Position numbers and translations under genes: made by a program. From the NCBI GenBank assembly GCA_036924285.1, contig JAYKYS010000002.1, positions 8,432,001 to 8,496,000 of the forward strand: a stretch of 64,000 nucleotides of DNA, read 5' to 3'. Positions 1 through 9,073 of this stretch are shown here, one piece after another; positions within the stretch are counted from its first letter, which is position 1, and the number at the start of each line of letters is the position of its first letter. A model generated the notes under the pieces. The model did no database searches, was not told the DNA's origin, and saw only the letters and a list, made by a program, of their open reading frames with translations. Source of the stretch: Asterella californica. Its lineage: Eukaryota; Streptophyta; Marchantiopsida; Marchantiales; Aytoniaceae.

Positions 1-1
1 T

Positions 2-76
2 AGCCAAGTCGATCCGTATACATGGTCCCTTCAAGGTACCCAAATCCTTCATATTGAAGACAAAACTATTCTTGTA
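2..76 (-). pseudogene. Ty3/gypsy pol remnant (linker before RT)
   Basis: Read on the minus strand, this short segment encodes NSFVFNMKDLGTLKGP followed by a few more residues. It resembles the conserved stretch just upstream of the reverse transcriptase domain in plant Ty3/gypsy polyproteins, where a KDL motif precedes the first RT residues. The frame breaks on its upstream side (towards higher coordinates), and the element would continue past the left edge of the window. The family call rests on one short motif. Confidence 0.4.
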
Positions 77-880
77 GCTCTTCAAGAATATTTAAACTCT
101 TCGTCTCTCCTCTCTTAAAGATTAGGTCCAATCTCCGGCTCCCAAGTATCTTTTGTCACCATGCTAGACGTAGAAGACGAAGTCATTGATTGCTATCTTG
201 TAGTCTCAAGAGCAGTTTCCTTCTGCTCACCACAAACAACCTCCACCTCCATTATGCAAAAAACTTCTACAATCCCAGCTGCAAGCTCCACACTCTCTCT
301 TACAACATCTCAAGTCCAAGGATGATGAACTCCACACGCCTCGTCTTAAGTCTTTGTCTCAATCAACCCGGTAGGCAAAGAGTTCAGAAGTGTTCGAGCA
401 ATAACAATCGTCGATTGAATCCGACGTTGCTAAGCCAATCTAAGGTTAACAATAGATGTCAAGTAGTTCAAGTCCATTGCTTGATCTGAGATCTGACAAA
501 GTGAAGTCTTCGACACCGAAGCTACTACCGTCATACTCGTAGAGGAATCCATCGTGATAGAATTGATACGTCAATGTCACGTCAGTTTAGCACATCAGCT
601 AGCAACCCACACAAGCCTATGTCCTCAATCTCTGTAAGCATGTGACGCTAGAAAGCTCACCAAAATGAGCAACATTGTCATAAGTCATCCCTCTAGGTTT
701 ACCATTGCTAAAAAATGATTAAATGTAAACTTACGAAGCTTGCATGTCGTATCCATCGTGATAGAATTAATACATCAATGTCACGTCAGTTTAGCACATC
801 AGCTAGGTTGACCGAGTGGGTAGTGACTAGTCTCGGCAGGGCCGTTAGTGTCGTTAGGACGGGTTCTTGGGCTAGCCCCA
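77..880. other. intergenic, probable retroelement debris
   Basis: No gene is recognised here. The open frames are short and have no familiar motif. The stretch lies between a minus-strand gypsy pol scrap and a minus-strand LTR-like segment, so it is probably decayed internal sequence of one element. It contains a 56-bp direct repeat pair, listed separately. Confidence 0.4.
547..806 (+). repeat. 56-bp direct repeat pair
   Basis: Positions 547-602 and 751-806 are the same 56-bp sequence with two A/G differences, 204 bp apart. The spacer is unrelated to the repeat. It may be a local duplication inside decayed transposon sequence; no function is evident. Confidence 0.85.
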
Positions 881-1148
881 CTACGGGTATACTTCGCCGG
901 TAGAGCTTGTAGGCTTCAGTTCTTCTAGTTGAGTCTTCAAGCTTCTAGCTATGGTATATAGTCCTGGTGAGCGCAGCCTGGATTCTTGAGCCTTCGAGAA
1001 GTAGAGGTGCGTGAGTGTGCAGACGTGGAGCGGAGACGGAGGTGAAGCCGAGCAGAGCCGAGCCAGCAAGTCATCTTGCTGGCATATGTAAGCTAAGTCC
1101 AAATTTAGTGGTGTGGAAGTGACTAAAATCAGGTCACTCATCCCAACA
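881..1148 (-). mobile_element. LTR-like segment, minus strand
   Basis: On the minus strand the segment begins TGTTGGGATGAG at 1148, a start common to plant LTRs, and has a TATATA box at 955-960. An 86-codon frame covers most of it but resembles no protein. No primer-binding site or second LTR was found, so the inner end is undefined. The direction agrees with the minus-strand pol scrap at the left edge. Confidence 0.25.
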
Positions 1149-2030
1149 CTATTCCTAAAGAATATGCTTAACTATTTAGCTCTTAGCTTTGGCTTTACCA
1201 CTAGATCAATAGCTCTTGGTGTCTTATAAGGATGCGTGCAAGTATTTATGGACTTGTTTAAGGTGGTAGGAGACTTTTTAGCACGTCCTTGGAGGAGTGG
1301 TAGGACGATCTCATAGTACTATGGAGAAGTTGTGGTAGCGTTTGCTTATGCTATAGAGACACGCATGGAGGACGTTGATGACAGTTGACTTGGACGAGCT
1401 AGTGGAGCTACCACATAGAGACTTTTCGAACTACTAGAGGTTTGGACAATTAGTTAGTAACCTTATGAGGGTTATCGTTTGAACTGCTTGTGGTTGAAAC
1501 CTCTTCATGTTATGCTTTCCGTTTGTAGTCTGCGTTTGCTTGTGTGTTGGTGCTTAATTTCTCGAGTGAGTTCACTCTAGTGTACTATCGATAGTTAAGT
1601 TGGAGTTGCGCATCAGTCAGACTATCTTTGTTTCTCTCTCGATGAGGTTGGACTTGCGAATCAGCAGATCGTGAGAGGTTGCATGTGGTGATGATATGTA
1701 TATGTTGTCCTTACCTTGACCGTCCGAATAAGAGATAGATGAGCTCAATAGGAGCGGGGTTATGCAGGTTGGCGTCACGTATGATGACGAGGTTTCAACA
1801 CTTTAGTTAGAGCTTGGTGTTCGTGATTGACATGGAGGTTATCATCATAGAGGTCACAGAGGTTCAGGTGGAGATTCGGTTGTAATAAGCAGTGGGTTCA
1901 CATAGAGTGGTGTGAGGTACCAACGAGTAGCACCGATCTCATAGATAGAGGACACCGATTAAGACGGGGACGTGGTTGGAGATACATATAATGTCGTCAC
2001 ATCATTGTTGTGAGACATGAACGAGATCTA
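1149..2030. other. no gene seen; possible decayed retroelement leader
   Basis: No intact frame or known motif. The stretch precedes the gag-like remnant on the plus strand and shows short open pieces in several frames that could be decayed coding sequence. I cannot assign them. Confidence 0.4.
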
Positions 2031-2282
2031 TGAGACCACGAAGGTCCTCTATCGTACTCATGTCTGGTGGGTATCGTTGAGACGGATGACTTCATCCAAG
2101 AATTCGACAATTGGTGTGATCTACAGCAGATGCGGACTAAACTATTCACACCCTTCATGGCATAGAAGGGTTTGTTCCAGTACTTGGAGAGATCACTTAT
2201 GGATGATTACCATGAGTTCTTGTGGGACTACAACATGAAGATTGAGTTGTGGAGACAACATTGGTCTCTCAACTATTTTTCT
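2031..2282 (+). pseudogene. gag-like remnant with in-frame stop
   Basis: One frame (codons starting at 2070, 2073 and so on) stays open from about 2034 to 2294 except for a TAG at 2163-2165. The reading includes DDFIQEFDNWCDLQQM, then LFTPFMA, the stop, KGLFQYLERSLMDDYHEF, and WRQHWSLNYFS. It is rich in Trp, Asp and Leu, as in the helical core of plant retroelement gag proteins, and the stop sits where a Trp codon is plausible (TGG to TAG). No zinc knuckle is visible. The gag call is by general character, not by a diagnostic motif. It lies 180 bp upstream of the methyltransferase remnant in the same orientation, which suggests one original element. Confidence 0.4.
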
Positions 2283-2374
2283 ATTACTATTGGCATAATT
2301 TCGGAAGCGTAGCACCTGCGAGTTCGAGTGTCAATAGTTATGATACATACAAAAATCTACAAGTTTGAATGTCA

Positions 2375-2424
2375 ATGATGATAATAATAATGATGATAAT
2401 AATGATACATTTTTTATGTATCAT
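2375..2424. repeat. ATG/ATAATG microsatellite with small inverted repeat
   Basis: A run of TGA and TAA-type triplets separates the gag-like and methyltransferase remnants. At its right end 2402-2410 and 2416-2424 are perfect 9-bp inverted arms around five T residues. Expansion here has probably replaced the original sequence between the two coding remnants. Confidence 0.7.
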
Positions 2425-2458
2425 TACTATTGGCACCTGAACTTGCAGATATCATGAG

Positions 2459-2986
2459 TTGTTATCAATATCAGCCATCAAAGGATACCAACAAGCATTA
2501 CCGTCGGATATTTTGCTATTGAGAACGCACTATCTCACGTTCGTTGACATCATTCACTTGATGATAGTCGGGTGGTCATGTCAAGGTCACATGCGTGCTA
2601 AGAGAGATCAAGGTTTACATGACCCGCGATCTAGTATGTTTTGAGAGATGGTACGCGTCTTATGACATCTTTAGATGCATCAAGTAGATTCTCCATCATA
2701 CATCTTGGAAAATGTTTCTTTGTTGGGTGATGCTCGTACATAGATGACGACGAGTGTGCATCAGGTGCAATCCTGGATTGGACCTGCAGTGCTGTTGGAT
2801 GCAGCAAGAGTGAGATCTTGTGTACATCGTCCACGGTTGTGGTGGACGAACTTGTTACCGAGGGAGGTGCTCAAGCGCGCACACGATGCAGTGAGATGAT
2901 CAGCACGTCTCACGATTGATGACATCCTGGATGCAGAGAGACAATCTCAAATAGTGAGAGTCATCGATAGATCTAATAATAACTGA
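2459..2986 (+). pseudogene. decayed C5-cytosine DNA methyltransferase domain, probably retroelement-borne
   Basis: A single plus frame shows three landmarks of C5-cytosine methyltransferases in order. The motif IV region reads IVGWSCQGHMRAKRDQGLHD, with the catalytic Cys codon at 2579-2581 and SCQ in place of the usual PCQ. The motif VI region reads YILENVSLLGD, with ENV at 2708-2716. The motif VIII region reads VHRPRLWWTNLL, from 2822. Cys to Glu is 43 codons and Glu to the Arg pair about 40-42, close to bacterial and DNMT3-type enzymes. Five stops interrupt the frame: 2642 TGA, 2663 TGA, 2672 TAG, 2741 TAG and 2897 TGA, with no indel. Motif I (the AdoMet-binding glycine loop) and motifs IX-X are not visible, so both ends are lost and the copy is dead. 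Methyltransferases captured by retrotransposons are known from charophyte algae and dinoflagellates. Assignment to a DNMT3-like clade is inference. Confidence 0.75.
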
Positions 2987-4375
2987 TATGATATGATATT
3001 ATTATTGACAAAAATATAACTCAATTGACTCTTATAACTAATTTAGTAAGTTAGTCACATAGTTAGTAGTCACAAAATACCATATTTTGTTATAGTGTAG
3101 AGTCAGAGAATAAATCAATGTGTGAATGAAATTACGATGTTTTGTTAACATGGTTACTTACTTATACATTTGGTAGCAAATGTGAGTCAGTGATTGACTT
3201 ATGGGTTATGTCTAGGTCTATTGGCAACTCTAGTGCTGGTTAATACTCAATAGTTATGAGAAATATAATATTTTAGAAAAACTTGATATAACATACAATC
3301 TCAACTAGTACAAGTGTACAATCTCAACAAGTATACAAGTTCCACCGTTCTTACACAAAAGTAGAGGAGATAAAATATGCATGCAACATGAATATACTTC
3401 TATACACGTAACTCTAACATGTGATTCAAGGTAACTCTAACATGTGATTACCTTGAATGGTAACAAATATTTATTTAATAGACAAAAATGAACTTGTATT
3501 CTTAACTCTATGGTTAGATGGTAACGAAACACATTGTACGCTAATATCACAATCTATAGAACTCCAAAACATTTTCACTTACAAATATAGTTTTATAACT
3601 GAGATACACGGATCATGGGACTATCCATGTGAATCCACTTCGGACCAGAAGATTCATTAACAGTTTGTAACACATACCTGCAAGAGATTGAACCCACTCT
3701 TGCATTTAACCCACTACCTTTCTCTTAGAAGAATATAGGCTAAACCACTTGGTACACTTATCTTCGGTGCAATACTCAAAAGGTGACTGCACTCGGTAAA
3801 AGAAGCCAGAAAGGATAGGTACCTCTCCACCGTAACCTTCGTGGCCGTATTTCACTGGAATCTAGCTGTTTACCTCCAGGCTACTGCGTAATATAGTAGA
3901 GTGCAAAAGGGACACCATAAGTAACGAGCGACTGTAACAAATACTCACCTAGGAGAGCTCCCGTCGTGAGGGCATCACCTGTCCAAGGCGATCACCCAGG
4001 ATTTCTGGGAGCTCCAGGAGTTCAGGGCTCGTCAAGCAGGCCTTGCTCTACAACTACTCGCTGTCTAGATTAGGTTAGGGCTGGTCGCGCTTAGGGTTCG
4101 ACTCGCTCGAGGAGAAAAAGCCTCACATGTAATCGATGATCCACGAGCTTCTCTCGTCTGACAAGCGATTAAGTCCCTTCGCAAACGTCGATTTGCGAGG
4201 ACGGTAGCTTGTATCTCTTACCGTAGTGGGATACAGATTGTACTTCAGACGATTCCTTGGAATATATTAGATCCGGAGCTAAACTTCACGTTATACTATT
4301 CAGCTGTACATTGTTTTTGTATTCTTCCGCATCGTTAAGGATTTAGTAAGAGTTGTTAACTGACAGTTCTCCGTG
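2987..4375. other. intergenic, upstream of PTH2
   Basis: No coding sequence is recognised. The left part is AT-rich. At 3424-3434 and 3448-3458 there are perfect 11-bp inverted arms, overlapping a direct duplication of about 18 bp. The right part, from about 3900, has higher GC and presumably contains the promoter and 5' leader of the peptidyl-tRNA hydrolase gene. No clear TATA box was placed. Confidence 0.5.
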
Positions 4376-7066
4376 ATGAATCGGAATATGTTGACTATCA
4401 CGGTTGTAGCAGTCGGAGCCTCATGTTTGCTCATAGGCTATTATCTTGGTAAACGGCGCGTTCTTGTGGCAAAAAGTGTGTCAGACTCTGAGGAGCCTCG
4501 CAGGGAGTTATCGCTGGCAGGGAAAAATGTCGAAATAGAGAGGCTAGCTGATGCCCACGAAGACTTCAAAATGGTAAGGCGGTTTTCTGTTTTTTCTGAC
4601 TTGTTAGCACAGTGTTTTAGCGATAATGGGCGAACACTTACCAGTGTATCCTTGGACAACATCAGGTTAAACATCTGGGCACGATCATAGAGGAAGGTGA
4701 GGAAGCAAATGTGGAGCTTTTGTGTAAGAACGGTGAATCAGACATTACGAACCGTGGACGTTGATATAGGTTAGTAATGTTCGATGGTTGTGGTAGTGAT
4801 TGTTTCTCCTCTGTTTAGAGTCGACTTATACATGGAACAGGGCTTCCCAAGAGTTTCAACATGCGAACTTCCAGCCTCCCTGAGTCAAGTACTGGACGGT
4901 AACAAATTAGCCAACCACATGCCGGGCTTATTGCATGGATTCATGAAATGCCTACTCTCCATGTGACTGGTCAGTATGATTACCCAGAGCGAGATGGCCA
5001 AAATGCGTTTTTGTCAGCTGGAAGTAGACCTCTGATAACAGCAGGACGCCCACAGCCAAAGTAGTCAGCATGTTATTCCATATCCCGGGTAAAAGGCGTA
5101 TATTTAACAGGGGCCTGGTATCCCTGAAGTTATGCATTTCACTTTCATCCGACAAGTCAATTTGCTTGGCAATTCTCCTGATCTCTTCGTAAAGTTGAGA
5201 AATAGAGGCTTTGTAACTGGAGATTGTGAGTTTGTTGTCCACCCTTACAGTACTCTCTACCGTTCGCAGGTGTTGGTTGTAAGGAATGATCTGAAGATGG
5301 GGAAGGGGAAGATTGCAGCTCAGTGCAGGTCCGACACACTTCCTTGATTGGCTGGTATCCATCGTAAGGGAGGGCAGGGTAGTTTCTTTTTCTCCTTGAG
5401 TATCACATCTGCACCATATGAAATCTGCATTTATCTTCCCTTGTTTGTTTGAGTAGATTATTAGCGTGTCGACAGCTGTAGCTCCCCTCTAGTTCGTGAC
5501 GACTTCGCACATAGTTGGTTGATTTCTGAGTCGGAGAATCTCGACGTATGCTAGGTGGCTAAACGGATGCAATTTTATGCAGTCACGCAACCTTGGGCCT
5601 GTATAAAAAAGTCGTGAATAGAGCTCCAAAGGCACTAACTAGGTGAGTTGTAGCTTCCCTACCTTCTTCATTTATTCATGGTACGATATTATATTCGAAT
5701 CTGCCGGGAGTAAACTCGAGCTGTGTTTGTTGCTTCACCCTTTGGCGAAGAGGTTCCTGCAGAGATACCAGTGCTTTGTGTCCGGAAGAGACTTGTTCAC
5801 CGTGGAGAAAGTTGGCGATTTTGCTTGCCAGTGCGCATGAGTTCCGGGACTCAACGTTTCTGATAACTATTCTGGTCACCTCTGGGGTTCTATCCTTTCC
5901 CTGCAGGTGGGAGATGTGCGGGCAGGTGAAGGTGGTCACGAAGATTGAAACTGAGGAAGAGCTCCTGTTCCTGCAGGTATGTGCCTTGATTGCCAGTTGT
6001 CAATGCACAATTCTCGGTTTTCTAGATCATTCTTTCCAGGCGGATTTGATTTTTAGCTACAATGGGTGAAGAACGTGCAGGTGGTTTTAGTTTGTGTGAC
6101 ATTAGTACATCTTTCCTACGTGCCAATACTTCTTGAACGGCTTCACGTTTGACCTATGGGCGACCCTTACTTTGCAGAGCCGTGCCAAGGCTTTGAAAAT
6201 TCCTACACATATTACTATTGACGCTGGACGAACGCAAATTGCTGCCAGTAAGTGGTTCTAGTCCCTGTCACATCGTAGAATAGATGGTTGCTTCCAGTGT
6301 AGAACCTGAAGGCATATGCACTCCTGTCACTTCGAGATATACCTGCAAACGGATTTCTTGGAGCTTTCATTAGTGAAAGCTGTCTAATCACTCCGATAGT
6401 ACAGTTTTCTTGGATAGAACCATTACACTATTTACTAACTCAGTGCCTGGCTTAAGTTCAAGGACTAAAGAATCTCTAGCGCCCTAGTATCCACTGTGTC
6501 TTCACCTACTGGAGGAAATGTCATTTAGAAGATGCAATTCACTATTTACGTGGATAACTCGGTGCCTGGCTTAAGTTCAAGGACAAAAGAATCGCTCCCT
6601 AATAATCGTTGGTTGTCTTCACCTATTGGAGGAAATGTCACTTAGAAGATGTAATTTAGGAAAAGCTTTACATTTATTATGGAAGCATCCCCTTGTTGCC
6701 TCAGTCAAATTGAAGGTCTTAATGGATGTTGGACGATTGTCAAGTGACTTCTAGGTATGAAGGTCTCGCTAAAAGGATATATGTGTCTTATGTGCAGATT
6801 CCAGAACTGTCATGGCGATTCTAGGTGAGTTTTCGCTTTCACATTCTGACCTTACACCCAGGTTTCTGCACACGTCATCCCTGGTCGTTACATTCGGTTG
6901 AAGAAGCAATATCTGCATGTCTAGTATTCGATTCGCCGCTTATCTCGTCGAGCAGGTTAGATATTGGTCTTCACTCACGAAGATATTGGTCTTAACGTCC
7001 AGTTCGTGTTGTACAGGGCCGGTCAAGATTGTTGACGAGGTTACCAGAGGTCTGAAACTGTTGTAG
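4376..7066 (+). CDS. PTH2: peptidyl-tRNA hydrolase 2 (Bit1-type), 7 exons
   Basis: The enzyme releases tRNA from prematurely dropped peptidyl-tRNAs by cleaving the ester bond. Exons: 4376-4573, 5270-5328, 5583-5642, 5907-5976, 6178-6247, 6798-6824, 7017-7066. All introns are GT-AG and the phases close to a 177-residue protein, against about 179 for human PTRH2. Residues 5-22 are a hydrophobic N-terminal anchor followed by KRR, as in the membrane-anchored (mitochondrial or ER-facing) eukaryotic form. The catalytic domain starts at exon 2 with VLVVRNDLKMGKGKIAAQCS. It continues through HATLGLYKKV, KVVTKIETEEEL, HITIDAGRTQIAA and NSRTVMAILGP, and ends VTRGLKLL then TAG, all family hallmarks. The start is the ATG at 4376, preceded in frame by a GTG that I do not use. 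Exons 2-7 are 27-70 nt long, which is why no long open frame reveals this gene. Nothing about regulation can be read from the sequence. Confidence 0.93.
6426..6656 (+). repeat. 114-bp tandem duplication in PTH2 intron 5
   Basis: Two adjacent copies with period 114 bp, 6426-6539 and 6540 to about 6656, lie wholly in the intron between the exons ending at 6247 and starting at 6798. The outer parts match closely and the middle has diverged. No role is evident. Confidence 0.75.
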
Positions 7067-8302
7067 CTTGGAGAGCCACATCACTTGATGAAGTTTTAAT
7101 CTCGCCCTGCAATTTTGCCCTCTACTCAGAAGCTATCATTCAAGCATTCGAGAATATAAGACAACATGGATGTGATGGCGTCGTTCGTTGCCATAAATGT
7201 CTCCTTAGATAGGATTGCGCACAAGAGCCTGAAACTTCTTGCATGAAGGCCTAACTACCACAATATTGGTTACGGAATAGTTGAACCCCATACAAACGTA
7301 CCCATGTTCTTCGCCTGTGTTCGGGAAGGGTGGGCGTGATATATCAAAGCGGATTTTGATGGATTTCTGCCAAAGGTACCTCTTGTCGCTTACATCTGCT
7401 TTCAACTTCTTGGAAGGATGGAAGGACAGCGTATGACATATGGTTCTTCCAGAATCTTACGATCTTTGTCCAAGACACTCGTTACGTTATCTCAAACAGC
7501 ACATTCCCTAATGTGAACTGCTTTCAAGTGGGCATCTCAGAGATTCTTAGCTGGAAAGGTTACAGGAATACTGTACAATCTACGGATGATGTAAATAATT
7601 ATATTGAATGTCGACCTGGTTTAACTCCCCTTAAATCCTTGAGTTTCTTTTATGGAGCCGCATGCCCCTAGGTGTGGTAGTGGTGTGGAGTGATGTCTTG
7701 CATGTGTTTATCACTGAGAGCTGAACAGTGTGTCTGTTGGCCACCCTTTCCGTTCAGTGCAGTCTCATCTGGGCGCTGTTGATGCTCTCGAACACACACA
7801 CATGAAGCGCGATCTGGCCCGTTGATCCTCTGGTGCAGACCCCTTAACATTGAAGGGCAAGTTTATACCGTTAATGCGTTTGTTTCCATCATGCTAGAGT
7901 TGTCCCGGTCTTTACTGGCACTGGTGTGTATTCTAGAAAGAGAGAAGTTCTCGAGCGCCACAGCTCAGCTGATATGGGACGTGGATCTGTTGGCCCTTCT
8001 GTCTTCAGACCCTTTCAAATAACGGATGGAATCCACTATGGTTGAAGGTAATGTGGTCGTAGTACTTCCTTATCCACGCCATGTCCCCGGCATTGTCTGC
8101 ATCTGTCCAAAACGAGAGTCCCAAGTGACGGCTCGTTCACCGAGGGCCGTTTCTGGCGCGACATCTGAAATTCACAGTGCATTCACGTTTAAATTCTGGT
8201 CTCCCCCGTACGGACAGCCGCCCCTACAGACGAAAGGACTTGGCTGTGAAAGTACGCCACTAGCCACGTAGAATGGACAGGTAGGCACGACCAAGCTATG
8301 TA
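7067..8302. other. 3' flank of PTH2, no gene seen
   Basis: This holds the 3' untranslated region of PTH2 and then sequence without a recognised gene. Short frames on both strands carry no family motif. I could not place a polyadenylation signal with confidence. Confidence 0.5.
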
Positions 8303-9073
8303 TTGTGTTACAGCGCACCTAAAATGTCCTCATCTCGTGCCTCATGTTTCCAGAGCTGGAAGTTTCGTTCGATGCCGGTGAGCATAACGTACCTCAAAAT
8401 CGAACGCATCGAATTCTTTTCGCATGGGGCATGGGGCATGGCAGAGCGCAAACTGGATTCTGATACCCAACAAACTTCCATAGCCGGGCAGTGTCTGCTC
8501 TCTATACTTCTGTTTTGCTTCTCGCCTCGTGAGTTAAGAACGGATGTATGCCGTCAGGATTCTTTTAGCTATCCTCTTTCGATGAGTCTCCGACTCTCGA
8601 CTGTATGTACATCCCATCTGCTCGCTCCGCTCATTGTGGTCCTAGTCTGGACCACAATATCTGTTGTGTTTGGCTTCACTCTAATTTTCCTTCTTGTGAT
8701 GTGTATCCTTTACCGCATGCGTAGGATGAAAGTGCTCTGGATAAAGATACGAAGGTGCTTGTTGCGCCAGTTGGTCAAATGGATGTGTAGGAGTAATCAC
8801 TCAAGGCTAGGGATTCAGGCATGGTCTGGCCTGCTATTCCTGGAGCGAGGCAGAGCAGAGGAGGTATCGATTCCCGCTTGTTTCAGTTGCTGTGGACCGG
8901 ATTTCTGTACTCTGGTGTCTTTGTGCCAAAATGGCCGTGTGTTATGTCTGATAAGACACTTGCTCCATAAGAACAGAAGGTCTCCAGCACATCCATTTTC
9001 ACACTTTAATCGTCAAGTCCTACTTATCTCTGTTCCCGCAAAGCTGTTTGAATCATCTTCTATGAGGGCATGA
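8303..9073 (+). CDS. 256-codon open frame, doubtful hypothetical protein
   Basis: An uninterrupted ATG-to-TGA frame, long for noncoding sequence of this composition. Residues about 105-137 form one strongly hydrophobic stretch followed by a basic RMRRMK segment, so a one-pass membrane protein is conceivable. The rest is rich in Cys, Ser, Arg and Leu with no known motif or domain. No neighbouring splice pattern or homology supports translation. It may be a chance frame or part of a noncoding transcript between the two gene models. Confidence 0.15.
   Translation: MCYSAPKMSSSRASCFQSWKFRSMPVSITYLKIERIEFFSHGAWGMAERKLDSDTQQTSIAGQCLLSILLFCFSPRELRTDVCRQDSFSYPLSMSLRLSTVCTSHLLAPLIVVLVWTTISVVFGFTLIFLLVMCILYRMRRMKVLWIKIRRCLLRQLVKWMCRSNHSRLGIQAWSGLLFLERGRAEEVSIPACFSCCGPDFCTLVSLCQNGRVLCLIRHLLHKNRRSPAHPFSHFNRQVLLISVPAKLFESSSMRA

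Noticed and set aside
2459..2986. Functional cellular DNA methyltransferase gene
   Set aside because: Five in-frame stops, no motif I or IX-X, Ser in place of Pro at the catalytic motif, and no splice sites that would remove the stops.
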